From contig WHSO01000005.1 of assembly GCA_009380075.1 (NCBI GenBank), forward strand, positions 1 to 64,000: DNA of 64,000 bases, read 5' to 3'. A program made the translations under genes and the position numbers. This stretch comes from Alphaproteobacteria bacterium. GTDB taxonomy: Bacteria; Pseudomonadota; Alphaproteobacteria; SMXQ01. The notes beneath the pieces were generated by a model. That model was not told where the DNA came from. It made no database searches and saw only the letters and a program-made list of their open reading frames with translations. Below, piece after piece: positions 50,113 through 57,883 of the stretch (positions within the stretch are counted from its first letter, which is position 1; each line of letters opens with the position of its first letter).

Positions 50113-52767
50113 TCAGGACGCTTTGGCAGGGGCACGGGCAGGCCGCGCGGCCGACGCCTGTGCCTGCCGGAGAACGTCGGACAATTCCTCAGCCAGCGTC
50201 TGCACGTGCGGCTGGGTCATGATTTCGTAGTGCCGGCCGGAGATCGGCCGGATCTCCAGGCAGCCCCGGATCAGCTTGTGCCATCCGTCGTGCTGATCGG
50301 CATGCGCCCAGGCGTACCGTTCCGCCTTGAACAGGACCGCGTCCCCGTCATAGGGACAAGGCTGGTAACTGCGCCGGATTATGTCATTGGCGGGCACGGG
50401 ACGGCGCAGGAAGCGCGGCAGCGGCTTGCCGCGTGACTTGTAGAATGCCCACGCGGCGGAATAGCTTTTCAAGCGCGCCCGCATATAAGTCATCTTCGCC
50501 AGGTTACGTGCGCGCAGCCACAGGTAGCCCGGAATCTTTGCCGCCGGTAAGGTCTTCAGGCGTTCCCGGTGGTGCGCGATCCAGTCGCGCAGCGTGACCT
50601 TCTGTCGGCCGTGGGCACTGTAGGTGTCGAACAGGGCGAGTAGGGCGACCGCATGGCCTGCCGCGCGGAGGTGCTGGGCCATGACGAAGGCGACGCGCCC
50701 GCCGAATGAATACCCACCGAGAAAATAGGGTCCCGACGGCTGGACCTTGCGGATTTCACGGACGTAATGGGCCGCCATGTCGTCGATGCGCGTGAACGGC
50801 TCCTCCTTGCCGTCGAGCCCGCGGCACTGGATGCCGTAGAACGGCTGCGACTTGCCGAGGAACCGGGACAGGTCGCGGTAATTGAGAACCTGACCGTTAC
50901 CGTCATGCACGCAGAAGAATGGCGGCTTGTCCCCCTTGGGTTGGATCGGGACGAGACAGGGGGAGGGTATCGATTCCTCGATGCGTTGCGCCATCTTGGC
51001 TACGGTGCCGGCCTCGAACAGGACCGAACGGGGGAGACGCCGGTCCAGTTGCTTCTCGACGCGCAGGAACAGGTCGACCGCCTGCAGCGAATCGCCGCCG
51101 AGCAGGAAAAAATCCTCGTGCAGGCCGACGCGTTCGAGCCCGAGGGTGTCCGCCCACAGGCGTTGCAGCTTTCCTTCCAGCGCTGTGGGCTCACGGTCGT
51201 CGACGGCAACCGGTCTGGCCTTGGACGAATCCGTGACCAGTCCGAAGGCTTCGGCGAGATTCCGCCGTTGAATCTTTCCCGCGGCTCCCTTGGGAATTTC
51301 GTCAACGATGACAAACCGGCGCGGCACCTTGAACGTTGCCAGACGCCCGCGGAGGAATTTTGTCAAGATTTCATCGGTGAACTCTGCGCCTTGTGCCGGC
51401 ACGACGGCGGCGGCGACCTCCTGCCCGAGCGTCGCGTGCGGCACGGGGAAAGTCACCGCCGTGGCAACGTCGGGATGATTCTCGAGCGCGCCGTCGATCT
51501 CGGACGGCGTGATCTTCTCGCCGCCGCGGTTGATGATGTCCTTGATGCGTCCCGTGAGGGTCAGATAGCCGTCGCGGTCGATAGTCCCCTCGTCACCGGT
51601 ACGGAACCAGCAGCCGACGAAACACGTCTCATTCGCGTCGTCGTCATTTTCATAGCCGGTGAAGATGCCGGTGCTGTCCACCACGACTTCGCCTGGCTCC
51701 CCCTGCGGGAGAAGCCAGTTGTCCGGCCCCATGATCGCGATGTCACCGGCGACGGGGACTCCCACGGTGCCGGGTTTGCGCACGGCCGGCGGGAGCGGGG
51801 TTCCGCAGATGTGGCCGGTCTCCGTGCTGGCGTAAGTCGAGATGACCGGCGCGCGGAAAAGCATTTCCAGTGCTTCGACGATCCGCGGGTCGAGATGACC
51901 GGATCCCGTCTTTACGAAGCGGAACCGGGCCTTCCGGATCGCGCCGACATGGTCTTCCGCTGCGGCGCAGATCGCATGGTGGAAAGTGTAGCTGCCGGTA
52001 TACCAGGTCGGCGCCAGGGTTGTGACCAGACGGAAGAATGACTCCACCGAGAATTCGGGGAGCGTCACCACGCTTGCGCCGGAAAACAGGGTGGCGCCGA
52101 GCGAGGTGTAGAGCCCGTGGCCGTGAAACAGCGGCATCAGGTTGAGGCAACGGTCGTCCGCCGTCATCGCCTGAGCCCTGACGTGGCGGGCAACCTTGGT
52201 CACGAGCTGCCGATGGGTGACGGGAACGATCTTGCTGTGCGACGTCGTGCCCGAGGTGGTCAGCACGAGGGCCAGATCATCCGGTTGCGCGGGACCGGGC
52301 CGAGCGGGCGTTCCGACGATGGAGCCCGCGCCGATCTCGATCAGGCCGGCGGTATCGCCCGCGGCGGGCTCGATCTCCAGAACCGGCAGGCCGATCTTTC
52401 GCGCGGCGACGCGGGCCGCCGTGTCGATGTCCGCGCTGATCGCGATCGCCTGCACCTTCAGGTCGCGCAGGTAGAGGACGAACTCGCCGACCGAAAGGTC
52501 GGGGTTCATCGGAACCGCAACCGCGCTGTCCATGATACCGATGATGAGTGCGGCCGTGGCCGCGTCGTTGGGGCCGACGGTCGCAATGCGGTCGCCGCGA
52601 CCGAACCCCGCGACGTTGATCCGCTCATGGATGTGGTCCATCAGGCGCGCCAGCGCCGCATAGGTCAGAGGCGCCCGGTCTTCGGCGACGAGCGCCGGGG
52701 CATCCGGTGTCGCGCGGGCGTGCCGGCGGACGACGTCGGTGACGGTTTCTCTGGTGGGGATGGTCAC
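50113..52767 (-). CDS. NRPS-like adenylation-carrier-thioesterase enzyme
   Basis: 884 aa with three domains. Adenylation, about 1-505: LVLTTSGTTSHSKIVPVTHRQL, ISTYASTETGHICG, WFRTGDEGTIDRDGYLTLTGRIKDIINRGGEKITPSEID, and the terminal lysine in PKGAAGKIQRRNL. Carrier, about 530-600: FFLLGGDSLQAVDL, with the phosphopantetheine Ser near 560. Thioesterase, about 615-870: FFCVHDGNGQVLNYRDLS, GGYSFGG (Ser near 687), ALFDTYSAH and SGRHYEIM. No condensation domain is present, so it activates one carboxylic acid, holds it as a thioester and releases or dimerises it. A GTG start follows AGGAG; seven 7-bp repeats lie just upstream. Product unknown. Confidence 0.92.
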   Translation of the reverse strand: MTIPTRETVTDVVRRHARATPDAPALVAEDRAPLTYAALARLMDHIHERINVAGFGRGDRIATVGPNDAATAALIIGIMDSAVAVPMNPDLSVGEFVLYLRDLKVQAIAISADIDTAARVAARKIGLPVLEIEPAAGDTAGLIEIGAGSIVGTPARPGPAQPDDLALVLTTSGTTSHSKIVPVTHRQLVTKVARHVRAQAMTADDRCLNLMPLFHGHGLYTSLGATLFSGASVVTLPEFSVESFFRLVTTLAPTWYTGSYTFHHAICAAAEDHVGAIRKARFRFVKTGSGHLDPRIVEALEMLFRAPVISTYASTETGHICGTPLPPAVRKPGTVGVPVAGDIAIMGPDNWLLPQGEPGEVVVDSTGIFTGYENDDDANETCFVGCWFRTGDEGTIDRDGYLTLTGRIKDIINRGGEKITPSEIDGALENHPDVATAVTFPVPHATLGQEVAAAVVPAQGAEFTDEILTKFLRGRLATFKVPRRFVIVDEIPKGAAGKIQRRNLAEAFGLVTDSSKARPVAVDDREPTALEGKLQRLWADTLGLERVGLHEDFFLLGGDSLQAVDLFLRVEKQLDRRLPRSVLFEAGTVAKMAQRIEESIPSPCLVPIQPKGDKPPFFCVHDGNGQVLNYRDLSRFLGKSQPFYGIQCRGLDGKEEPFTRIDDMAAHYVREIRKVQPSGPYFLGGYSFGGRVAFVMAQHLRAAGHAVALLALFDTYSAHGRQKVTLRDWIAHHRERLKTLPAAKIPGYLWLRARNLAKMTYMRARLKSYSAAWAFYKSRGKPLPRFLRRPVPANDIIRRSYQPCPYDGDAVLFKAERYAWAHADQHDGWHKLIRGCLEIRPISGRHYEIMTQPHVQTLAEELSDVLRQAQASAARPARAPAKAS

Positions 52768-52780
52768 GGGCGGGCACTCC

Positions 52781-52829
52781 TACGAACTACGAACTACGAA
52801 CTACGAACTACGAACTACGAACTACGAAC
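52781..52829. repeat. Seven perfect tandem copies of a 7-bp repeat
   Basis: TACGAAC repeated seven times without error (GTTCGTA on the minus strand), directly abutting the AGGAG ribosome site of the NRPS-like gene. The last copy runs into the Shine-Dalgarno (GTTCGTAGGAG). Such a perfect short array in a 5' untranslated region is prone to slipped-strand copy-number change. Confidence 0.97.
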
Positions 52830-53008
52830 GCACTCAGGAAATGGACTAAAATGTCCCGCAAATTGTTCCCTTGCGCCGCGCAGATTCTTCAGAATAAGGG
52901 ATTAACGTTAATGCTTTACTGTCGGTATGCAGGGAACTCATGGGCAGCCTGCACGCGCTGACTCCGCGCGGTGTTTTGCGGCGTAAACGCCCGATGATCG
53001 CGACCCCG
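52830..53008. other. Divergent intergenic region between NRPS-like gene and dioxygenase copy 2
   Basis: Part of the 343-bp gap 52768-53110. No gene was found. Besides the palindromes it has GGAC-TAAAAT-GTCC at about 52846-52859, a short inverted repeat, and no clear minus-strand promoter hexamers for the NRPS-like gene could be chosen with confidence. Confidence 0.6.
52884..52912. promoter_or_regulatory. Two adjacent palindromes in the NRPS-like/TauD2 intergenic region
   Basis: ATTCT-TC-AGAAT at 52884-52895 and the perfect 12-base palindrome ATTAACGTTAAT at 52901-52912. They lie between the two divergent genes in an AT-rich stretch unlike its surroundings. They look like regulator binding sites; no regulator is assigned. 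Confidence 0.5.
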
Positions 53009-53038
53009 TTGACGGTGCGGGGACGGAACTTCTATATT
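53009..53038 (+). promoter_or_regulatory. Promoter for TauD/TfdA dioxygenase copy 2
   Basis: TTGACG, 18-base spacer, TATATT, about 70 bases before the start codon at 53111: the best sigma-70-like match of the catabolic region. Confidence 0.65.
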
Positions 53039-53110
53039 ACTTAGAATTCGTATGAATCTCGCGTCCAAGCCGGACGCAGCCGGGGGCCACCGCAGCCGGT
53101 GGAACGTGTC

Positions 53111-53998
53111 ATGGCCATCCAGCTCGCCGATTTCCCCGAAGTGACCAAAGCGCCGCCGCGGGCGAAGACGTACAAGGGCGTCCAGGTCCTCCGCCACGAT
53201 CCGTGCGGCGTCGAAATCCTTAACATTGATCTCGCCCAGCCGATGGCCGACGGGACCTTTCGGGCGGTCATGGACATCTGGCACCAGGGTCTCGTCATCT
53301 GTTTCCGCAACCAGGACCTCACGGCGGAGGACCAGCTCCGCTTCGGCCGCCGAGTAGGCGAGCTGTCGGTGATCCATACGCCGGAATTCACCGGCGAGGA
53401 TCCCTCGATCATGTACATCTCCAACGTCAAGAAGAACGGCGAATTCGTCCACGCGTTGCCGATCGGCGAGATGATGTTCCACATCGACCAGTGCTACCAG
53501 CCGCGGCCGGCCAAGGCGACGATCCTGTACGCGATGAAGATTCCGAAGACCGGTGGCAATACATTGTTCTGCGATCTTCAACGCGCCTACGACACGCTGG
53601 ACGAGGAGACCAAGGCGCGCATCGCCGGCCGCAGGGTCATGCATGTCTACGACTACGACGCCGGCGCGACGCACACGGCGGCGGCTGTGGCGGACGATGC
53701 GCCGCGTTACGTCCATCCATTGGTGCGGACGCATCCCGTGACCGAGCGCAAGTGCCTTTACGTCAATCGCCTGATGACGCGCGAAGTGGTGGGGATGGAC
53801 AAGGCCGAGAGCGATGCGCTGCTGGCGCGCCTGTTCGACCACATGGAGAACCCGGAATTCGTTTACGAGCACCGCTGGAGGCTGGGCGACCTCCTGATGT
53901 GGGACAACCGCTGCACGGCCCATGCGCGGCGCGATTTCGATCCGGAGCAGGAACGGGTCATGCGCCGCCTTACGGTGCTCGGCGAGGCGCCCGCCTGA
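53111..53998 (+). CDS. TauD/TfdA family 2-oxoglutarate-dependent dioxygenase (copy 2)
   Basis: 295 aa. Iron ligands lie in MMFHIDQCYQPRPAKATILYAMKIPKTGGNTLFCDLQRAYDTLD (H about 124) and LLMWDNRCTAHARRDFDPEQERVMRRLTVLG (H about 270, then Arg). PCGVEILNIDLAQPM at the N-terminus is the TauD/TfdA beginning. The MMFHIDQCY and LYVNRLMT stretches are shared with copy 1, so the two are recent paralogs. It stands alone behind its own promoter; the 3' end overlaps corA by 29 bases in opposite orientation. ATG 53111 is preferred to a GTG at 53099. Substrate unknown. Confidence 0.93.
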   Translation: MAIQLADFPEVTKAPPRAKTYKGVQVLRHDPCGVEILNIDLAQPMADGTFRAVMDIWHQGLVICFRNQDLTAEDQLRFGRRVGELSVIHTPEFTGEDPSIMYISNVKKNGEFVHALPIGEMMFHIDQCYQPRPAKATILYAMKIPKTGGNTLFCDLQRAYDTLDEETKARIAGRRVMHVYDYDAGATHTAAAVADDAPRYVHPLVRTHPVTERKCLYVNRLMTREVVGMDKAESDALLARLFDHMENPEFVYEHRWRLGDLLMWDNRCTAHARRDFDPEQERVMRRLTVLGEAPA

Positions 53999-55142
53999 CC
54001 CTGTGCCGGCGCTGTTGCCTGCCGCCGAGCCAGCCGCGTTTCCGGAACCAGAAGACGAGACCCACCGCCGTTCCCGCCATCAGCGCGAGGGCGAACGGGT
54101 AGCCGAGCGTCCAGTGCAGTTCCGGCATGTTCCAGGGCGACGCCTTGGTGTCGAAGTTCATGCCATACAGGCCGGCGATGAAGCTGAGCGGGATGAAGAT
54201 GGTGGCGATCATGGTCAGCACCTTCATGATCTCGTTGAGCCGGTTCGACAGGCTCGACAGGTAGATGTCGAACAGGCTTGCCGTTACCTCCCGCTGCATC
54301 TCCAGCATGTCCATCAACTGCACGCAGTGGTCATAACAGTCGCGTAGGTAAGGCCGCGTCTCCGGCGCCATGACCGCGGCGTCGGTCCGCATGAGATTGT
54401 TGAGCATTTCCCGGCTGGCCCAGACGATGCGCCGCAGGTTGAAGAGCTCGCGCTTGATCCGGTGCAGATCCCGGACGATGGATTCCTTCGGTTCCCGCAG
54501 CACCGTCTCCGTCAGGTCGTCGAGGAGATCGTCGTAGGCTTCCAGGACCGGAAAGTAATGGTCGATGACCGAGTCGAGCAACGCGTAGGTGAGGTAGTCC
54601 GCTCCTCTGGTGCGAATGAGACCACGGCCGTGGCGGAGCCGGGCACGGACATGATCGAAGGAATCGCCGGCGTGTTCCTGGAAGGTGATTACCGTTCCCG
54701 GACAGAGAAAGAGGGAAACCTGCTCCGACGGCTCGCGCGCCTGGCTGTCGAGCAGGCGAAAGACGATGAACAGCCCGTCGCCGTATTCCTCGACCTTGGG
54801 CCGCTGATGAACGTGCAGGACGTCCTCGAGCGCGAGCCGGTGCAGGCCGAACATCTCGCCCAGCCGTGTGATGACACCGGCGTCGCCGAGGCCGACCACG
54901 TCGATCCAGTTGACCCCGGCCTTGCCGATCCGACCGGTCAGCGCCTCCACCCCGACGATGTCCGTTTCGGTGAAATGGTCGGGCCCGAAGGTCATCAGCC
55001 GCAGGCGGGGCTTCGGCGCCGTCGGGTCCGAGACAAGGGTGCCGGGCGCCGCCCCCGGTGCGGTGCGCCGGCGCGGGCGCATCTCGTGGCGGGGCACATC
55101 GTCCGGGGCGGTGATGCCGGTTTCGCCGTTGTCCTCGCTCAT
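53970..55142 (-). CDS. corA: CorA family magnesium/cobalt transporter
   Basis: 390 aa. The cytoplasmic funnel domain (GVNWIDVVGLGDAGVITRLGEMFGLHRLALEDVLHVHQRPKVEEYGDGLFIVFRLL) and long stalk helix (NNLMRTDAAVMAPETRPYLRDCYDHCVQLMDMLEMQREVTASLFDIYLSSLSNRLNEIMKVLTMIATIFIPLSFIAGLYGMNFD) end with the canonical GMN motif and a second helix. It forms a pentameric Mg2+ channel. An unusual Arg-rich tail (FRKRGWLGGRQQRRHRVRRAPRRAP) is partly encoded in the 29-base overlap with the dioxygenase gene. It follows the flavin reductase by 38 bases and may be read from the same message. Confidence 0.94.
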   Translation of the reverse strand: MSEDNGETGITAPDDVPRHEMRPRRRTAPGAAPGTLVSDPTAPKPRLRLMTFGPDHFTETDIVGVEALTGRIGKAGVNWIDVVGLGDAGVITRLGEMFGLHRLALEDVLHVHQRPKVEEYGDGLFIVFRLLDSQAREPSEQVSLFLCPGTVITFQEHAGDSFDHVRARLRHGRGLIRTRGADYLTYALLDSVIDHYFPVLEAYDDLLDDLTETVLREPKESIVRDLHRIKRELFNLRRIVWASREMLNNLMRTDAAVMAPETRPYLRDCYDHCVQLMDMLEMQREVTASLFDIYLSSLSNRLNEIMKVLTMIATIFIPLSFIAGLYGMNFDTKASPWNMPELHWTLGYPFALALMAGTAVGLVFWFRKRGWLGGRQQRRHRVRRAPRRAP

Positions 55143-55180
55143 GGGGCCTCCTGGCCGAACGCGGCACCCGGGCGTGCGGT

Positions 55181-55681
55181 TCAGGTACCCAGCACGCCGA
55201 ATTTGCCGCGGTAATACATCAGGGGCGCCGCCTCGCTCGTCATCGTCGCGACAGCCTCGCCGATGACGATGACGTGGTCACCCGCCTCAACGGTCTGGCG
55301 CACCCGGAATTCGGCGGACGCCAGCGCGCCTGCGATCAGGGGCACGCCGAGTTGGCCCGTCTCCGTTGCGACGGAAGCGAACTTGTCGTTGCCCTTGGAC
55401 GCGAAGGTGTTGGAAATCTTGTCCTGGCCCAAGGCCAGGATGTTGAGGGCGAAGATACCGCTCTCCATCAGCGGCGCAAGCGTCGTCGACTTCCTGTCGA
55501 CGCAGGCGAGGAACAGCGGCGGCTCGAGGCACACGCAACTGATCGCGTTCATGGTGAGTCCGAATGGGCGACCGGCGGCGTCGCAGGTGGTCAGGACAGC
55601 CACGCCGGTGGCGAAATGCCCGGCGAAATTGCGCAGAACCAGGGCCTCGACGGGGCGGGCGGTATCGGGGTTCGTGCTCAC
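55181..55681 (-). CDS. Flavin reductase family protein (HpaC-like)
   Basis: 166 aa, split-barrel FMN-binding fold: LRNFAGHFATGVAVLTTCDAAGRPFGLTMNAISCVCLEPPLFLACVDRKSTTLAPLMESGIFALNILALGQDKISNTFASKG and FRVRQTVEAGDHVIVIGEAVATM. It reduces free FMN or FAD with NAD(P)H and passes it to a monooxygenase. The start overlaps the stop of the upstream alpha/beta hydrolase (ATGA). The LLM-type monooxygenase two genes upstream is the obvious partner, giving a two-component flavin-dependent oxygenase. Confidence 0.92.
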   Translation of the reverse strand: MSTNPDTARPVEALVLRNFAGHFATGVAVLTTCDAAGRPFGLTMNAISCVCLEPPLFLACVDRKSTTLAPLMESGIFALNILALGQDKISNTFASKGNDKFASVATETGQLGVPLIAGALASAEFRVRQTVEAGDHVIVIGEAVATMTSEAAPLMYYRGKFGVLGT

Positions 55682-56514
55682 GCGTCCTCCTTCAGGAATC
55701 TGATCAGCTCGCGGTTGAATTCATCGGCGCATTCGATGTTGGGCATGTGGGCGCCTTCCTCGAAGACGTGGAGGCGGGCGCCGGGAATCTGCGCCGCCAG
55801 TTCGGGCGCGTAGCCCGGCAGGCGCAGCGGGTCTTTGGCACCGGCCATCACCAGACAGGGCACGCGGATACGGGTGTAGTCGATCGATTCGCGCTCGCTC
55901 GGGCCGCTCCGGTCGCGGAAGGGCGCCTTGAAGCGGGCGGCGGCGGTTGCCTCCCAGGCGCCCGGCAGGGTTGCCAGCTCCTGGCGGCGGGCGATGTAGG
56001 CCTCGTCCCGCGCCCATTTCGGATCAATGAACATCACCTCGATGATGCGGCGCATGTGTTCCGCCGTTCCGTCGTAGGAATTCAGCACGTCGCGTGCCTC
56101 GTTCGCCGGAGCGAAACCACCACCCGAGCAGGTCACGAGCTTGCGGATCGGCCAGTCGGGTGTCTCGCGTGCCGCCACCGTCAGCGACAGCCCGCCCGAC
56201 ATGGACGAGCCGACGACGAAGACCTCCCGGATTTTCATGACCTCGAGGAACCCCTGGATATGCCGGATACGCCGGTCGAACTGGCCACCGAAATCGAACA
56301 TCTTGTCGGAACGCCCGAACCCGAGATGATCCGGTGCCACCACGTGGAAATGCTCGGCGACGGCATCGAAATTGTACTGCCAGGAGATTTCCGCCGCGCC
56401 CCCGAACTCCGCCGAATGGAGCAGCAGCACGCTCGGTCGGTCGCTGCGTCGGCCGCCCTCGAAGTAATGAGTGTTGATCCCGTCGACGGAGATGTAGCGG
56501 CCCGGGGTCTTCAT
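55678..56514 (-). CDS. Alpha/beta hydrolase (meta-cleavage hydrolase-like)
   Basis: 278 aa. Core motifs are PSVLLLHSAEFGGAAEISWQYNFDAVAEHFHVVAPDHLGFGRSDKM, nucleophile elbow VFVVGSSMSGGLSLTVAA (Ser in G-S-S-M-S), acid in LVMAGAKDPLRLPGY and base in HVFEEGAHMPNIECADEFNREL. The pattern is that of C-C bond hydrolases and esterases acting on ring-cleavage or lactone products. It lies in a minus-strand operon between an LLM monooxygenase and a flavin reductase. Start ATG 56514 follows CGAGGAGCGT. Confidence 0.9.
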   Translation of the reverse strand: MKTPGRYISVDGINTHYFEGGRRSDRPSVLLLHSAEFGGAAEISWQYNFDAVAEHFHVVAPDHLGFGRSDKMFDFGGQFDRRIRHIQGFLEVMKIREVFVVGSSMSGGLSLTVAARETPDWPIRKLVTCSGGGFAPANEARDVLNSYDGTAEHMRRIIEVMFIDPKWARDEAYIARRQELATLPGAWEATAAARFKAPFRDRSGPSERESIDYTRIRVPCLVMAGAKDPLRLPGYAPELAAQIPGARLHVFEEGAHMPNIECADEFNRELIRFLKEDA

Positions 56515-56695
56515 ACGCTCCTCGGCAGTTTCCTTGCGTCGCCCGCGATGCCGACGCGTGGGCGGGCGAAGGCATGGATCGGGCGGAAAAAACAACGCGA
56601 TTCGGACCGGTGCGGCGGGACCGGTGGCCGCCCGCGCCTTCGGGCACGGGGACCAACCGGTGCCGCTGTCCGCTGCGTGACCGCGTCGCGCGCCG

Positions 56696-57868
56696 CTATT
56701 CGGCGGCGGCGCCTTTCGCGGCGGGACGGAAGGCGAATTCCTCCTTCACCCGCGGGTACACTTCCCTGGCGAAGAGCGTCATGCTCTTGACCGTTTCGTC
56801 ATGGGTGACGAAACCGGCTTGCTGCATCATCAGCAACTGGCCGAAGCCGCCGACCAGACCGTAGAAGCGCTTGATCTGCTTGAACACCTGGTCGGGCGTG
56901 CCGCAGATCAGCACGCCCTGTTCCTTGAGGTAGTCGAGTCCGCGCGTGCGCACGGCATCGGTACGGCCGGTGTACTTGCCCTTCAGCGCCTGGACGTTGA
57001 AGGCCACCGGCACGTAGCCCGGCGGGTTGCGGAACTGCGGCGGGGTCTTTGCATGCAGGTACCATGACAGCTTCTGGGCGAGCGCTTCGGCCTCGGCCTC
57101 GGTGTCCGCAGTCGCCACCAGCGGCATGTAGGCAATGTGACGGCGGGTTTCCTCCGGGTCGGAATAGATGCTGGAGGAGCGGTAGGCGTCGAACATCTCC
57201 TTCACCTTCTCGTGCGGCTGAAGGAACATGGCGAAGGTGAAGCCCCGCCGGGCTACTTCCTTGATGTTCTCCTTGTCCGACGAGCCGGTGATCCACACCG
57301 GCGGGTGCGGCTGCTGGTACGGGCGCGGCCAGATGTTGACCTGGCGCTTGTGCCAGAACTTGCCTTCGAAGTTGAACGGACCGTCGTGGGTGGTCCAGGC
57401 CTTGACGCAGAGGTCGATGCCCTCCCATAGGCGCTCCAGCGTCTGGGTCGGGTTGGTGTTGGCGGCGAAGGTTTCATACGGTACGCCGCGCACGAAGCCG
57501 CTGTCGAGGCGCCCGCGCGAGATCACGTCGATCATCGCCATTTCCTCGGCGACGCGCACCGGGTCGGCGCGGTTGGCCATTGGGTTGCCGAGGATGCAGA
57601 TGCGCGCGCGCCTGGTCTGACGGGCCAGGATCGCCGCCGCCAGAGGCGCCGCGACATCGGTGCAGGTCGCGGTCTGGTGATGCTCGTTGAGCATAATGTC
57701 GAGTCCGAGCTCGTCGGCGATGACGTGCTCGTCGAGGTAGCGCTGGTAGAGGTCGGCGCCGGTCTTCGGATCGTAATACTTGTTGGGGATGCTGACCCGC
57801 ACCGAATCGATCGTATCGAGGGCGGGCAGATGGGGGTATGGCATCTCGGTGAAGTGCCAGCAGCGCAT
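56696..57868 (-). CDS. LLM class flavin-dependent monooxygenase
   Basis: 390 aa TIM-barrel luciferase-like oxygenase. Segments are WHFTEMPYPHLP at the N-terminus, IADELGLDIMLNEHHQTATCTDVAAPLAAAILARQTRRARICILGNPMANRADPVRVAEEMAMIDVISRGRLDSGFVRGVPYETFAANTNPTQTLERLWEGIDLCVKAW, and PVWITGSSDKENIKEVARRGFTFAMFLQPHEKVKEMFDAY. It uses reduced FMN from the downstream reductase, with O2, to hydroxylate, desulfonate or Baeyer-Villiger oxidise an unknown substrate. It begins 15 bases after an upstream hydrolase gene. The stop is 181 bases before the next gene; that gap has no ORF. Confidence 0.93.
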   Translation of the reverse strand: MRCWHFTEMPYPHLPALDTIDSVRVSIPNKYYDPKTGADLYQRYLDEHVIADELGLDIMLNEHHQTATCTDVAAPLAAAILARQTRRARICILGNPMANRADPVRVAEEMAMIDVISRGRLDSGFVRGVPYETFAANTNPTQTLERLWEGIDLCVKAWTTHDGPFNFEGKFWHKRQVNIWPRPYQQPHPPVWITGSSDKENIKEVARRGFTFAMFLQPHEKVKEMFDAYRSSSIYSDPEETRRHIAYMPLVATADTEAEAEALAQKLSWYLHAKTPPQFRNPPGYVPVAFNVQALKGKYTGRTDAVRTRGLDYLKEQGVLICGTPDQVFKQIKRFYGLVGGFGQLLMMQQAGFVTHDETVKSMTLFAREVYPRVKEEFAFRPAAKGAAAE

Positions 57869-57883
57869 GGTGGAATCTCCCTA

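Noticed and set aside
52781-52829. Short CRISPR-like array
   Set aside because: The units are 7 bp, contiguous and without spacers, so it is a simple tandem repeat.
56515-56695. Terminator after the LLM gene (ACCGGT pairs and a six-T run on the minus strand)
   Set aside because: The inverted ACCGGT pair is 11 or more bases from the T-run and the stem is short; not convincing enough to list.
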